Shown piece after piece: positions 38,936 to 48,841 of a stretch of DNA of 64,000 nt (its first letter is position 1; the number at the start of each line of letters is the position of its first letter). The notes under the pieces are model-generated. The model was not told the origin of the DNA, searched no databases, and saw only the letters and a program-made list of their open reading frames with translations. Origin of the DNA: Pseudomonadota bacterium (GTDB lineage Bacteria; Pseudomonadota; Alphaproteobacteria; Rhizobiales; Hyphomicrobiaceae); contig JAEXXM010000070.1 in assembly GCA_023405815.1 (NCBI GenBank), forward strand, positions 1 to 64,000, written 5' to 3'. The position numbers and the translations under genes are program-made.

Positions 38936-40801
38936 TCAGTACACGCGCGCTTTCGGCTCGATGTACTTGATCTCGTTGGTCATCGTGAAAGTGTGCACCG
39001 GGCGGTAGTCGAGCTTCACACTCTTGCTGCCATAGTCGGCCCACGCCAGCGTGTGCTTCATCCAGTTGGCGTCGTCGCGCTTGGGGAAGTCCTCGCGCGC
39101 GTGCGCACCCCGGCTCTCCTCGCGGTTCAGCGCTCCGGTCACCGTCACCGCCGCCTGTGCAATGAGGTTGTCGTATTCCAGCGTCTCGACGAGATCGGAA
39201 TTCCAGATCAACGAGCGGTCGGTGATGCGGATGTCGTCGGATGCCTTCCAGATCTCGCTGATCTGCTTCACGCCCTCCGCCATGACCGGGCCATCGCGGA
39301 ACACCGCGCAGTGCGACTGCATCGACTTCTGCATCTTGAGGCGCAGATCGGCCGTCGGCGTCCCGCCCTTCGCGTAGCGGAAGCGGTCGAGGCGTGCCAG
39401 CGCGCGGTCCGTGACGTCGGCCGCGAGGTCGGGGTGCGGCGAGCCCGGCTCGAGCGTCTCCGCACAGCGCAGCGCCGCGGCGCGCCCGAACACAACGAGA
39501 TCGATGAGCGAGTTGGAGCCGAGGCGGTTGGCGCCGTGCACCGAGACACACGCCGCTTCGCCGATGGCCATCAGGCCGGGCACGACCGTGTCGGCGTTGC
39601 CGTCTTTAAGCGTCAGCACCTCGCCATGGAAGTTCGTCGGGATGCCGCCCATGTTGTAATGCACCGTCGGCAGTACTGGAATCGGCTCGCGCCGGAGATC
39701 GACGCCGGCGAACACCTTCGCGCTCTCGGTGATGCCGGGCAGGCGCTCGGCGAGAATCTTCGGATCGAGATGGTCGAGGTGCAGGTGGATGTGGTCGCCT
39801 TCGGGGCCATGCCCGCGGCCTTCGCGGATCTCGATCGTCATCGAGCGCGAGACGACGTCGCGCGAGGCGAGGTCCTTGGCATGCGGCGCATACCGCTCCA
39901 TGAAGCGCTCGCCCTGTGCATTGGTGAGATAGCCGCCCTCGCCGCGCGCGCCCTCGGTGATCAGCACGCCCGCTCCGTAGATGCCCGTCGGGTGGAACTG
40001 CACGAACTCCATGTCCTGCAGCGGCAGGCCCGCGCGCAATACCATCGCGTTGCCGTCGCCCGTGCATGTATGAGCCGAGGTGCACGAGAAGTACGCGCGC
40101 CCGTAGCCGCCCGTAGCGAGGATGGTCCGCTTGGCGCGGAACTGATGGATGGAGCCGTCCTCGAGATTGAGCGCGAGGAGGCCGCGGCAGACGCCGTCCT
40201 GGTCCATCAGCAGGTCTAGTGCGAAGTATTCGATGAAGAACTCGGCCGAATAGCGCAGCGACTGGCCGTAGAGCGTGTGCAGCATGGCGTGCCCGGTGCG
40301 GTCGGCGGCGGCGCACGTACGCTGCGCCGGCGGACCCTCACCGAACTTCGTCGTCATGCCTCCAAACGGCCGCTGGTAGATCTTGCCTTCCTGCGTGCGG
40401 CTGAACGGAACGCCGTAGTGCTCGAGCTCATACACGGCGTTGGGAGCATTGCGGCACAGGTACTCGATCGCGTCCTGGTCGCCGAGCCAGTCGGCGCCCT
40501 TCACCGTGTCGTACATGTGCCAGCGCCAGTCGTCGGGGCCCATGTTGCCGAGTGCGGCCGCGACGCCACCCTGCGCTGCAACGGTATGCGAGCGCGTGGG
40601 GAACACCTTCGTCACGCACGCGGTCTTGAGCCCGGCTTCGGCCGCGCCGAGCGTCGCACGCAATCCGGCACCGCCGGCCCCCACGACGACGACATCGTAG
40701 GTGTGGTCGTGAATGGGATAGGCCCGACCAGTCGTAACCGGGGCGGCGGCAGGCTGCTTTGCGCCGTTGCCCTTCGCTGCGCCGTTCTTCTTCTCGGCCA
40801 T
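38936..40801 (-). CDS. sdhA: Succinate dehydrogenase flavoprotein subunit
   Basis: 621 residues. FAD-binding [19 protein letters not shown], the covalent flavin His in [16 protein letters not shown], substrate loop THHFCGEG-like region ([11 protein letters not shown]), and active-site [11 protein letters not shown]. The Lys/Ala-rich start ([16 protein letters not shown]) is longer than usual. It is co-directional with sdhC and sdhD (4 nt gap to sdhD), but sdhB is 6 kb away. Confidence 0.97.
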   Translation of the reverse strand: MAEKKNGAAKGNGAKQPAAAPVTTGRAYPIHDHTYDVVVVGAGGAGLRATLGAAEAGLKTACVTKVFPTRSHTVAAQGGVAAALGNMGPDDWRWHMYDTVKGADWLGDQDAIEYLCRNAPNAVYELEHYGVPFSRTQEGKIYQRPFGGMTTKFGEGPPAQRTCAAADRTGHAMLHTLYGQSLRYSAEFFIEYFALDLLMDQDGVCRGLLALNLEDGSIHQFRAKRTILATGGYGRAYFSCTSAHTCTGDGNAMVLRAGLPLQDMEFVQFHPTGIYGAGVLITEGARGEGGYLTNAQGERFMERYAPHAKDLASRDVVSRSMTIEIREGRGHGPEGDHIHLHLDHLDPKILAERLPGITESAKVFAGVDLRREPIPVLPTVHYNMGGIPTNFHGEVLTLKDGNADTVVPGLMAIGEAACVSVHGANRLGSNSLIDLVVFGRAAALRCAETLEPGSPHPDLAADVTDRALARLDRFRYAKGGTPTADLRLKMQKSMQSHCAVFRDGPVMAEGVKQISEIWKASDDIRITDRSLIWNSDLVETLEYDNLIAQAAVTVTGALNREESRGAHAREDFPKRDDANWMKHTLAWADYGSKSVKLDYRPVHTFTMTNEIKYIEPKARVY

Positions 40802-40805
40802 TCGC

Positions 40806-41186
40806 CTAACCCCCGAAGCTCAGTTTCAGCACGGCGAAGATGGATATGACCGCAATCGCGCCGGCGAAGAAGGTATTGGCGAGGAGCAGGAGCACCTTTG
40901 CGCCTTCGCCCTGCACGTAGTCCTCGATGATGACCTGCATGCCGATGCGCATGTGCACCGTCATCGAGACGATGAGCGCGATCAGCGCGATGGCGACCAG
41001 CGGATGCGCCAGCGTCGCCTTCACCGTGGCAAGGTCCGCCCCGGCCAGCGACACGATCAGCCCCACCGCGAAAGCCGCCAGAATGATGTTGGCGGCCGCA
41101 GTCACGCGCTGCTTGATGAAGTGCCCCGGGCCCTCGTGAGCGGAGCCGAGCCCGCGTGCGCGCTTCAGAGGTGTCGTCATTGCCAT
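40806..41186 (-). CDS. sdhD: Succinate dehydrogenase membrane anchor subunit
   Basis: 126 residues from ATG 41186, which overlaps the sdhC stop as TGATG. Three transmembrane helices ([54 protein letters not shown]). The heme/quinone region [14 protein letters not shown] fits SdhD. Longer starts overlap sdhC and are less likely. Confidence 0.93.
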   Translation of the reverse strand: MAMTTPLKRARGLGSAHEGPGHFIKQRVTAAANIILAAFAVGLIVSLAGADLATVKATLAHPLVAIALIALIVSMTVHMRIGMQVIIEDYVQGEGAKVLLLLANTFFAGAIAVISIFAVLKLSFGG

Positions 41187-41602
41187 CACTGCACCCATCC
41201 GCGCTCATAGGCGATGTAGAGCCAAAGGCCCGCGGTCATCGCGACCGACAGCACGATCGTGGCCCACGAGAGGAGGTCGACGCTGCCGATGTCCATCGCC
41301 GCGCCCGTGTCCCACACGAAGTGGCGCAGCCCGCCCAGCGCGTGATGGATGAGGGCCCATGAAAACCCGGCCATCACAACGATCCCCGGCCACGTGGCGA
41401 ACAGCCCATTGACGAAGTCGAAGTACTGGGGACTCGTTGCAGCTGCAAACAGCCACCACGCCAGCAGCACCGTGCCGAGATAGAGCGCCGCTCCGGTGAT
41501 GCGATGCACGATCGACATCACCATGTTGATCTGCAGGCGGTAGATTTGCAGATGCGGAGACAGCGGCCGCTCACGCGTCCGTCCTGGTGTCACCCCGGCC
41601 AT
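41186..41602 (-). CDS. sdhC: Succinate dehydrogenase cytochrome b556 subunit
   Basis: 138 residues with the SdhC signature RPLSPHLQIYRLQ and SIVHRITGAALYLG, heme-ligand region LIHHALGGLRHFVWD, and three membrane helices. First gene of sdhCDA. It provides the heme b and quinone site with SdhD. Confidence 0.94.
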   Translation of the reverse strand: MAGVTPGRTRERPLSPHLQIYRLQINMVMSIVHRITGAALYLGTVLLAWWLFAAATSPQYFDFVNGLFATWPGIVVMAGFSWALIHHALGGLRHFVWDTGAAMDIGSVDLLSWATIVLSVAMTAGLWLYIAYERGWVQ

Positions 41603-41685
41603 ATGATCCTCGTCGAGAAGCTTAGAGTCGTTCTAGCGCGATGACCGGCAGGCGGCAATTCGCCATTCGCCACAGCGCAAACTCT

Positions 41686-41828
41686 GTCATCCCGGGCGAT
41701 GCGAGCATCGCGAGCAAGACCCGGGACCCAGCGCAAGGAGCGTCGAAGACACGATAGCCCGAGAGCCTGCGGCGATTCTCTCCTGGGTCCCGGCTCTGCG
41801 GTCGCTCCGCTCCCTTGGCCGGGATGAC
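41686..41828. repeat. R2 palindromic repeat, copy 6 (long form)
   Basis: Begins GTCATCCCGGGCGATGCGAG and ends TTGGCCGGGATGAC, with the internal GGGACCCAGCGC / CCTGGGTCCCGG pair. It lies between the mesaconyl-CoA hydratase gene and sdhC. Confidence 0.82.
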
Positions 41829-41903
41829 AAATCGAAAGCGCCGAGCAGGTGGTCATCCACTCCAGCTTCCAAGCGTGAGAAATCCCGACGCCGAAAGTCG
41901 GGA

Positions 41904-42962
41904 TCAACGCGGCAGGAGCACCCAGGCGTCGAGCTCGAGCAGCACGCCGTCGGCGTACTGCCCGTCTTCCTTCTTCAGCGGGAAGTCGGCGCAGTCGTTG
42001 TTCTTCACCGCGACGAGACGGATGCGCAGCGCGCCGACGTCGGTGCGGCCCGGCAGCTCCGCCTTCTCCAGCACCTCCGACCAGGCATAGACCGTATCCC
42101 CGGCAAAGCACGGCGAAACATGCCGTCCGCCGTTGATGGCCGCGAGGTGGAACGCGTTGTTGAGGCCGTTGAACGACAGCGCCCGTGCGAGCGAGATGAC
42201 GACGCCGCCATAGACGATGCGCTTGCCGAACCGGCCCTTGGCCTCGGTGTGCTGGTTGAAGTGCACCTTGGCCGTGTTCTGGTAGAGGCGCGTTGCGATC
42301 TGGTGCTCGGCCTCCTCCAGCGTCATGCCGTCGACGTGCGCGATCTTCTCGCCCACCTCGTAGTCGCCCCAGCGATACGGCGAGCCGGCGAGCGCGTAAT
42401 CATACTTGCCGATATCGAGCACAGGCACGGCGCCACCGATGTCGGCGGGATCGACCCGGTCTGGCAGCTTCGGCACCACTGCCTCGGGCGCCGGCGCATC
42501 CTTGTCGCGCTTCCGCACCATCACCCAGCGCACGTAGTCGAGCACCACGTCGCCCGTCTCGTCGCGCCCGATCGAGCGCACGTAGACGGTGCCCGTCTCG
42601 CGGTTGGAGTTTTCCTTGAGGCCAATGACCTCCGAAGTCGAGGCGAGCGTCGCCCCGGGATAAACCGGCTTCAGGAACCGGCAATTGGCATAGCCGAGGT
42701 TGGCGATGGCGTTGAGCGAGATCTCCGGCGTCGTCTTGCCGAACACCACATGGAACGTCAGCAGGTCATCGAGCGGCGAGCGCGGATAGCCGATGGCCTT
42801 GGCGAAAGCATCCGAGGATTGGACCGCGAACCGGGTGCCGTAAAGGCTCGTATAGAGCGCCACGTCGCCCACCGTCACGGTGCGCGGCGTCGGATGGACG
42901 ATCACCTGCCCGAACTTGAAATCTTCAAAGTAGTTGCCGGGGTTGGTCTTGGTCGAAGTCAT
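41904..42962 (-). CDS. mcd: Mesaconyl-CoA hydratase (beta-methylmalyl-CoA dehydratase), MaoC family
   Basis: 352 residues, two MaoC-like hot-dog halves. N-terminal NPGNYFEDFKFGQVIVHPTP and RTVTVGDVALYTSLYG, and LLTFHVVFGKTTPEISLNAI, are those of Mcd/MeaC, which hydrates mesaconyl-(C1)-CoA to beta-methylmalyl-CoA in the ethylmalonyl-CoA pathway for acetyl-CoA assimilation. In serine-cycle methylotrophs this pathway regenerates glyoxylate. Upstream, after a membrane protein gene, lies a CitE/Mcl2-like lyase that fits the same pathway. Confidence 0.85.
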   Translation of the reverse strand: MTSTKTNPGNYFEDFKFGQVIVHPTPRTVTVGDVALYTSLYGTRFAVQSSDAFAKAIGYPRSPLDDLLTFHVVFGKTTPEISLNAIANLGYANCRFLKPVYPGATLASTSEVIGLKENSNRETGTVYVRSIGRDETGDVVLDYVRWVMVRKRDKDAPAPEAVVPKLPDRVDPADIGGAVPVLDIGKYDYALAGSPYRWGDYEVGEKIAHVDGMTLEEAEHQIATRLYQNTAKVHFNQHTEAKGRFGKRIVYGGVVISLARALSFNGLNNAFHLAAINGGRHVSPCFAGDTVYAWSEVLEKAELPGRTDVGALRIRLVAVKNNDCADFPLKKEDGQYADGVLLELDAWVLLPR

Positions 42963-43010
42963 CGCTCAGCTCATACCTTTCGTCATCGGGATGCTTCTCC
43001 CCGAGGAGCC

Positions 43011-43135
43011 ACCCACCGGTTCCCCTCCCCTCGATGGGGAGGGGTCAGGGGTTGGGTGAAGACGTCGGCCCAAGCTCGTCACCCCACCCGGCATCTCGTT
43101 TCACTCGATGCCCCCCACAAGGGGCGGCTGAAGAA
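43011..43135. repeat. R3 intergenic repeat (CCCCTCCCC type)
   Basis: Contains CCCCTCCCCTCGATGGGGAG, a hairpin with a TCGA loop, then GTCAGGGGTTGGGTGAAG and CACCCCACCCGGCATCTCG / CACTCGATGCCCCCCAC. This G/C-strand-biased element is a common dispersed type in alphaproteobacteria. One copy only in this window. Confidence 0.6.
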
Positions 43136-43194
43136 AGCGGGCCGTCGTCCACCGGCGCCCGCGCCGAATAGTAAGAATGAGGCACTCTGTCAAA

Positions 43195-43221
43195 GCTGGG
43201 TTTCTCCGGGCTCAACCCAGC
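43195..43221. repeat. Small GCTGGGTT/AACCCAGC hairpin
   Basis: 8-bp inverted repeat GCTGGGTT ... AACCCAGC with an 11-nt spacer, just downstream of the membrane protein gene at 43242 (minus). Possible stem-loop at its 3' end. Confidence 0.45.
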
Positions 43222-43241
43222 CTACGCCCATCGAGCCCTCT

Positions 43242-43757
43242 CTATGCGCGGGTTCCGGCAGCAACCCAACGCACAAGACGCGTCGTCAGCCAACCACCAA
43301 TGATCGGCAAAAACCAGATAGCTGCAAAGCTGAACCAATCGTCGTCGCGCCAGTTGTTGATGCGGTATCGGTGGAATGGATCGAAGAAGGCGAAGGCACA
43401 AAGCGTGAGCCCCGTCCACACGACGCCCCACGCCATCCACGCGCGATCAAAAACAGAGGCGCCGTCGAGATAGCGTTGAGCATTTTGCCAAGCAACGCGA
43501 GCGTCGTACTTCCAACCGAGCATTGCTCCGATGACGGCGCCGACGACAGGAGCAACTGCTGCTGCGAGCACGCCCTTGACGGGAACGCGGACACGGCTCG
43601 GCATTGAACCGAAGATCGATTCAACGAGAAACATGAACAAGTAGAGGATGGCGAACACCGCCGCTGCTGCCAGGGCTCCACCAACGATTGCACCGGCGAT
43701 CGCTTGCATGACTCTCAACAGTAGCGGGACCGGGCGCCCTGCAACTTGGCTTGACAT
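43242..43757 (-). CDS. Hypothetical membrane protein
   Basis: 171 residues with about four hydrophobic segments (AIAGAIVGGALAAAAVFAI; VLAAAVAPVVGAVIGAML; MAWGVVWTGLTLCAFAF; WFSFAAIWFLPIIGGWLTT). No known domain. It is on the same strand as mcd and the CitE-like gene, 60 nt after the latter and 279 nt before mcd, separated from mcd by repeats. Its base composition looks slightly lower in GC than its neighbours. No functional link to the ethylmalonyl-CoA pathway is shown by sequence. Confidence 0.65.
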   Translation of the reverse strand: MSSQVAGRPVPLLLRVMQAIAGAIVGGALAAAAVFAILYLFMFLVESIFGSMPSRVRVPVKGVLAAAVAPVVGAVIGAMLGWKYDARVAWQNAQRYLDGASVFDRAWMAWGVVWTGLTLCAFAFFDPFHRYRINNWRDDDWFSFAAIWFLPIIGGWLTTRLVRWVAAGTRA

Positions 43758-43817
43758 TCATCCCCCCATGCTCACGGTCGTGCGACTTCACCGTACCACC
43801 GTCAATAACCCGCCCGC

Positions 43818-44717
43818 TTAGAACCACTCCTCTTCCGTCTTGCGCATCGCCTCGATGGCGTCGGCGATGGCCACGGTCCGGCGCGCCATGACGAGATGCA
43901 GGCGCTCCACCATCCGGCCCTCCAGCGTGATGACGCCCTTATGCCGGTTAGTGGGTTCGTCGAACGCCGCGATGATCTTTCGCGCCCAAGAGACCTCCTC
44001 CTCGGTCGGCGAGAAGGTCTCGTTGCACGGCGACACCTGCGAGGGGTGGATCAGGGTCTTGCCGTCCATGCCGAGGGTGCGACCATTCTCGCATTCTTCG
44101 CGGAATCCGGCCTCGTCCCGGTAGTCGTTGTAGACACCATCCAGGATGTCGAGCCCGTAGGCGCGCGCCGCAACGATGGTCATGGCGAGCCACGGCACCA
44201 CGGCGATGCGGTTGTGCAGGGCCCGGGCGCGCGATTCCTTCAATAGGTCGTTGGTGCCCATGACGAGGCAGGCGAGGCGGTTCTCGGGATCCGATCCGAG
44301 CGCCGCGATCTCGCGCGAGTTGAGTATCGAGCTCGGCGTCTCCATCATCGCCCACAGCCGCACCTTGGGTGGCGCGTTGATGGCTCCCAGCACCTTGGCG
44401 ACGGTGATGATGTCTCCCGGCGTCGACACCTTCGGCACCAGGATGGCATCCGGCTCGACGCTCGCGGCGGCGCGCAGATCGTCCATGCCCCACGCCGTCT
44501 CGATGGCGTTGACGCGGATGACGAGCTCGCGCCGCCCATAGCCCCCGCCCCTCACCGCCTCGCATATGTTCTCGCGCGCGGCGATCTTGCCCTCAGGCGC
44601 GACCGAATCCTCGAGATCAAGGATCAGCGCATCGGCAGGAAGTGTCTTTGCCTTCTCCAGCGCTCGTTGATTGGCGCCGGGCATGTAGAGCACACTGCGT
44701 CGCGGGCGGACGGTCAT
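43818..44717 (-). CDS. CitE/HpcH-family CoA-ester lyase, Mcl2-like (malyl-CoA thioesterase)
   Basis: 299 residues from ATG 44717 (MTVRPRRSVLYMPGANQRAL); a longer frame upstream is a poor protein. Motifs: LILDLEDSVAPEGK, VIRVNAIETAWGMDDL, ILVPKVSTPGDI, the metal/CoA loop METPSSILNSREI, and GKTLIHPSQV. The overall pattern is closer to Rhodobacter Mcl2, an (S)-malyl-CoA thioesterase, than to the Mcl1 lyase. Either activity belongs to the ethylmalonyl-CoA pathway represented by mcd nearby; the exact reaction is inference. Confidence 0.8.
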   Translation of the reverse strand: MTVRPRRSVLYMPGANQRALEKAKTLPADALILDLEDSVAPEGKIAARENICEAVRGGGYGRRELVIRVNAIETAWGMDDLRAAASVEPDAILVPKVSTPGDIITVAKVLGAINAPPKVRLWAMMETPSSILNSREIAALGSDPENRLACLVMGTNDLLKESRARALHNRIAVVPWLAMTIVAARAYGLDILDGVYNDYRDEAGFREECENGRTLGMDGKTLIHPSQVSPCNETFSPTEEEVSWARKIIAAFDEPTNRHKGVITLEGRMVERLHLVMARRTVAIADAIEAMRKTEEEWF

Positions 44718-44853
44718 CCCTGGCTCTCGCTCCCTCTTGTGCGGCGCACCATAGCGCGCGTCGCGACAGAGACCAAGGCTCCGCACACAACTTAGCGGCA
44801 GCCGCTCATTGCGCCCGCTTGGCGAGCGCGCCGACGTCCGGCACAGTCTCGCC

Positions 44854-45678
44854 ATGGCCCGCATCCTCGCCCTCTCATCCCAGGTCGCCTTCGGCTCCGT
44901 CGGTCTCGCGGCCATCGTCCCGGCGCTGCAATGGCTCGGCCACGAGGTCGTCGCCCTGCCGACGGTCGTGCTCTCGAGCCACCCAGGCTACCCACACTTT
45001 GCCGGCGACGTCGTCCCCGTCGCACAGCTCGACGCGATGCTCGATGCGCTGGAGGCGAACGGCTGGTTCGCCGAGATTGCCGCGGTCCTCACCGGCTACC
45101 TCCCGACACGTGACCATGTCCGTCTCGCTCGCTCCGCGGTCCAGCGCGTTCGCACTGCCAATTCTGGCGCCATCTATCTTTGCGATCCTGTATTCGGCGA
45201 CGAGCCCGAGGGCATCTACCTGCCCGACGACGTTCCAGGCGCGATCCGCGACGAGCTGCTCCCACTCGCGAGCATCACCTCGCCCAATCGCTTCGAGCTC
45301 GCTTGGCTGAGCGGGCGCCCAGTCGGGGACGTGGATGAGGCGCGCCGCGCGGCGTCCGCCCTTGGCGTGCCGGCCGTCCTTGCCACCTCGGTCCCGGATA
45401 GCGACAGCCGCCTCGCCAACATTCTGTTCGAGGGCGAACGCGCCCTTGCCTCCTTCGTGCGCCGGCGCGTGTCGGCGCCGCACGGAACCGGCGACCTGCT
45501 CTCCGCCATGTTCCTCGGCAATCGCCTCAACAGCTTCTCGCCGTCGTATTGCCTCGGCGCGGCGGTGTCCGCGGTCGACGCCAGTGTCGCAGCCAGTATG
45601 GGCCGGAATGAATTGCCCCTCGCTTCCGCAGGTGCATTATGGGCGAACGCACGGGTGCTTCCGACGGCCCCGGTCTGA
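44854..45678 (+). CDS. pdxY: Pyridoxal kinase PdxY
   Basis: 274 residues from ATG 44854 (MARILALSSQVAFGSVG). Ribokinase-like fold: N-terminal SSQVAFGSVGLAAIVPALQW, VVLSSHPGYPHF, YLCDPVFGDE, and the anion-hole/catalytic APHGTGDLLSAMFLGN. It phosphorylates pyridoxal to PLP in vitamin B6 salvage. The nhaA start lies 28 nt downstream on the same strand, so they may be co-transcribed. Confidence 0.9.
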   Translation: MARILALSSQVAFGSVGLAAIVPALQWLGHEVVALPTVVLSSHPGYPHFAGDVVPVAQLDAMLDALEANGWFAEIAAVLTGYLPTRDHVRLARSAVQRVRTANSGAIYLCDPVFGDEPEGIYLPDDVPGAIRDELLPLASITSPNRFELAWLSGRPVGDVDEARRAASALGVPAVLATSVPDSDSRLANILFEGERALASFVRRRVSAPHGTGDLLSAMFLGNRLNSFSPSYCLGAAVSAVDASVAASMGRNELPLASAGALWANARVLPTAPV

Positions 45679-45705
45679 ATTACGGGTCTGGGAACTGAAG
45701 AAGCG

Positions 45706-46953
45706 ATGGTAGGCGAGCCGGCGGCCAAGCCCCCGAGGAGGAGCATTAATCAGCGCCTCTCTGGAGCTCTCGAATTCATCCGTCATGAGGCCGCCAGCGG
45801 CGTCATCCTGCTCGCAGCGGCGGTATTTGCGCTCCTGATGGCAAATTCGCCGCTGAGCTGGCTCTACAGCGGCCTGCTGGAAACGCCGGTGACGATCGGT
45901 GTCGGTTCCTTCAAGCTCGACAAGCATCTGTTGCATTGGGTCAACGACGGCCTGATGGCGATCTTCTTCTTTCTCGTCGGCCTCGAGATCAAGCGCGAGC
46001 TAGTAGCGGGTGAGCTCTCGACTCGCGCCCAGGCGACCCTGCCCATCATCGGCGCCCTCGGCGGCATGATCGTCCCCGCCCTCATCTACACCTGGTTCAA
46101 CTGGTCCGACCCCGTCGCCGCCCACGGCTGGGCGATTCCCGCGGCCACCGACATCGCTTTCGCGGTCGGCGTGCTGGCGCTGCTCGGTGACCGCGTTCCC
46201 AACTCGTTGAAGGTATTCCTCTTGGCGCTTGCCATCATCGACGATCTCGGCGCCATCATCATCATCGCCCTGTTCTACACCGCCAACCTGTCGCTCGCCG
46301 CGCTGGCGCTGGCCGTGCTCGGCATCGCCGCGCTCATCGCACTGAACAAGTACAACGTGCTCCGGCTGTGGCCTTACGTGCTCGTGGGACTCTTCATCTG
46401 GCTGTGTGTGCTGAAATCAGGCGTTCACGCGACGCTTGCCGGCGTTGTCACCGCACTCGCCGTTCCCATGACTGTCCCTCCCGGAGGCTCGCGCAGTCCT
46501 CTCGCGCGTGCGCAGGAGGCGCTGCATCCCTTCGTCACGTACGCGATCCTGCCGCTGTTCGCCTTTGCCAACGCCGGCGTCTCCCTTGCCGGCATCACGC
46601 TCGACAAGGTCGTCGATTCCATACCCATCGGCATCGCCCTAGGACTGTTCCTCGGCAAGCCGGTCGGCATCTTCCTGTTTTCGCGGCTCGCCATTGCCTC
46701 TGGGCTCGCGGACAGACCCGAAGGCGCCACCTGGGCTCAACTGTTCGGAATTGCCGTCCTCGGCGGTATCGGCTTCACCATGAGCTTGTTCATCGGCACC
46801 TTGGCGTTCACCGATCCTATTCTTGGCGCCGAGGTCCGCATCGGCGTCCTCATGGGTTCGGTCGCTTCGGCGGTCGTCGGCTTCCAGCTCCTGCGGCGAC
46901 TGGCTGAGATCGAAGAGCTCAAAAGGCAGACGCGCGAAACCGCACGCTTCTGA
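45706..46953 (+). CDS. nhaA: Na+/H+ antiporter NhaA
   Basis: 415 residues, about 12 membrane helices. Family signatures: GLMAIFFFLVGLEIKRELV, PAATDIAFAVGVLALLGDRV (conserved Asp), and LAIIDDLGAIIIIALFY (the essential Asp pair). Exports Na+ in exchange for protons. Length as expected. A terminator hairpin follows at 46960. Confidence 0.95.
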   Translation: MVGEPAAKPPRRSINQRLSGALEFIRHEAASGVILLAAAVFALLMANSPLSWLYSGLLETPVTIGVGSFKLDKHLLHWVNDGLMAIFFFLVGLEIKRELVAGELSTRAQATLPIIGALGGMIVPALIYTWFNWSDPVAAHGWAIPAATDIAFAVGVLALLGDRVPNSLKVFLLALAIIDDLGAIIIIALFYTANLSLAALALAVLGIAALIALNKYNVLRLWPYVLVGLFIWLCVLKSGVHATLAGVVTALAVPMTVPPGGSRSPLARAQEALHPFVTYAILPLFAFANAGVSLAGITLDKVVDSIPIGIALGLFLGKPVGIFLFSRLAIASGLADRPEGATWAQLFGIAVLGGIGFTMSLFIGTLAFTDPILGAEVRIGVLMGSVASAVVGFQLLRRLAEIEELKRQTRETARF

Positions 46954-46959
46954 ACGCAA

Positions 46960-46990
46960 ACGGCCGCCCGTACCGGGCGGCCGTTCCATC
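46960..46990. terminator. Stem-loop terminator between nhaA and the SulP gene
   Basis: Perfect 11-bp stem ACGGCCGCCCG / CGGGCGGCCGT with a TAC loop, between the convergent nhaA and sulP genes. The T-tract is weak (TCCATCTT), so it may be a bidirectional, partly rho-assisted terminator. Confidence 0.65.
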
Positions 46991-47030
46991 TTCCCGGCAA
47001 TGCCTCGGTGGCTCCCGGCGTCTATTCTTT

Positions 47031-48605
47031 CTACGACCGGGACGGTGCCGTCCCGGCCCACGCGCCGGTCTTGGCCGCCTGGCGCGCCGCCTTGATGTTC
47101 GACACGCGCCGCTGGTGATACTTCTTCGACAGCTCGTCCCACTCGATCGTCAGCGAGCCGCCCGTCGCCACGTGCTGGCGGTCCCAGTTCGAAAGCAGGT
47201 CTAGGCAGGCGTGATCGATGTACTCGAGATCGCCGATATGAACGTGCACCTGCGCGCCAGGCTTCAGCGCTTCGAGCTCCGCCGCTAATTTTGGCAGGCG
47301 GATGAGCGTTGCCGCGCCCTTCAAGCGGAGATCGACGCGGTTGTCCGCCGCGTTCTCCTCCTTCTCCACCTCCAGGTGCGAGAATGCGTAGAGCAGCTTG
47401 ATGAGCGACAGCCCCAGCCCCACGAGCACGCCCTCGAGCAGGTTCGTCGCGACGATCATCACGATGGTGACGAAATAGATCAGCACTTCGCCGCGCCCGT
47501 ACTTCAGTAGCGTCGGCAGAATCTTCGGATAGGCGAGCTTGTATCCGGTGAAGACCAGGATGGCCGCCAGCGCCGACACGGGGATGTAGCGCAGCGTAAA
47601 CGGGAGCACCGACACGAACAGCAAGAGCCAGACGCCGTGCATGATCGCAGACCACTTGGTCACCGCTCCCGCCTCGATGTTGGCGCTGGAGCGAACGATG
47701 ACGCCCGTCATCGGCAGCACGCCGAGCGCGCCGCAAATGGCGTTGCCGACACCCTGCGCTGCGAGCTCGCGATCATACTTGGTGCGCGGGCCGCGATGCA
47801 TCTGATCGACGGCGGTCGCGCAAAGCAGCGTTTCCGCGCTGGCAATGAAGGCGATCGAGACGGCGCCCACGATGATCGGCCACTCGACGATGCGCGCCAG
47901 CCGCTCCCACGTCGGGAAGATCGTCACCGACCAGATGTTGTCCGGCACGTTGACGTAGTTGATGTTGAGACCGAGCACCGCTGTCACTGCGATGGCGACG
48001 AGCACCCCGACGAGCGGCGCTGGGAGCATCCGCCAGCTTTTCGGTGTCAGCGAGCCCCACGCGAAGATGACGGTGATCGTCAGCGCGCCGACGCCGAAGG
48101 CAACGAGATGTGAATCGCGAGCGTTGATGGCATCGAGCAATGCTCCCGGAATGCCGAGGAGGTTGTCGATCCCCGACCCGAGCGGCTTTGCATCCAGCAT
48201 CACGTGGAACTGCGAGGCGAAGATCAACACGCCGATGCCGGCCAGCATGCCGTGAATGACGGCCGGCGAGACGGCGCGAAACCACTGGCCCAGCTTCAGG
48301 AGGCCCGCCGCGAGCTGGATCAGGCCCGCGAACAGCACGATAACGCCGAGCATCTCGACGCCGTACTCCTGCACGAGCTGCCAGACGAGCACGGTGAGGC
48401 CGGCCGCCGGTCCGCTTACCTGCAGCGGCGACCCGGCGAGAAAGCCGACGACCAGACCTCCGATGATCCCGGTGATGATGCCGGCTGTCGGCGGCAGCCC
48501 CGATGCGAGCGAGATGCCCATGCACAGCGGCAGCGCCACGAGGAAGACGACGATCGAAGCGAGAAAATCGCGTCCGAAAGTCGCCGACGAAAAGTGCGAG
48601 TTCAT
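47031..48605 (-). CDS. SulP-family anion transporter with STAS domain
   Basis: 524 residues from ATG 48605 (MNSHFSSATFGRD). N-terminal membrane domain (RDFLASIVVFLVALPLCMGI through FVTIVMIVATNLLEGVLVGL, about 12 helices) and a C-terminal STAS domain (VHVHIGDLEYIDHACLDLLS). SulP members move sulfate, bicarbonate or other anions. A divergent beta-carbonic anhydrase 237 nt away makes bicarbonate a good guess (BicA-like), which is inference. Confidence 0.85.
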   Translation of the reverse strand: MNSHFSSATFGRDFLASIVVFLVALPLCMGISLASGLPPTAGIITGIIGGLVVGFLAGSPLQVSGPAAGLTVLVWQLVQEYGVEMLGVIVLFAGLIQLAAGLLKLGQWFRAVSPAVIHGMLAGIGVLIFASQFHVMLDAKPLGSGIDNLLGIPGALLDAINARDSHLVAFGVGALTITVIFAWGSLTPKSWRMLPAPLVGVLVAIAVTAVLGLNINYVNVPDNIWSVTIFPTWERLARIVEWPIIVGAVSIAFIASAETLLCATAVDQMHRGPRTKYDRELAAQGVGNAICGALGVLPMTGVIVRSSANIEAGAVTKWSAIMHGVWLLLFVSVLPFTLRYIPVSALAAILVFTGYKLAYPKILPTLLKYGRGEVLIYFVTIVMIVATNLLEGVLVGLGLSLIKLLYAFSHLEVEKEENAADNRVDLRLKGAATLIRLPKLAAELEALKPGAQVHVHIGDLEYIDHACLDLLSNWDRQHVATGGSLTIEWDELSKKYHQRRVSNIKAARQAAKTGAWAGTAPSRS

Positions 48606-48841
48606 GTGAGGGCGGCTCCGATCGCTGTTCCACATTGCCGGCGGAAGCACGATGGCCGTTGTAATCTTTGAGCGATTTCGGCTTTCCCCCAGTGCGCCGA
48701 ACCATAGACTGTGAGCTTAGGAGCGGCAAGCTGCCCCCCGGCTAAGGCCGATGTCGGTTAAGAGCGCCGCTTGACGGCACCTGCGGCTCGGACGATTTGA
48801 CATCTCCGCACCCGCCGCAGAACCGGGCATGGAAAATCCCC

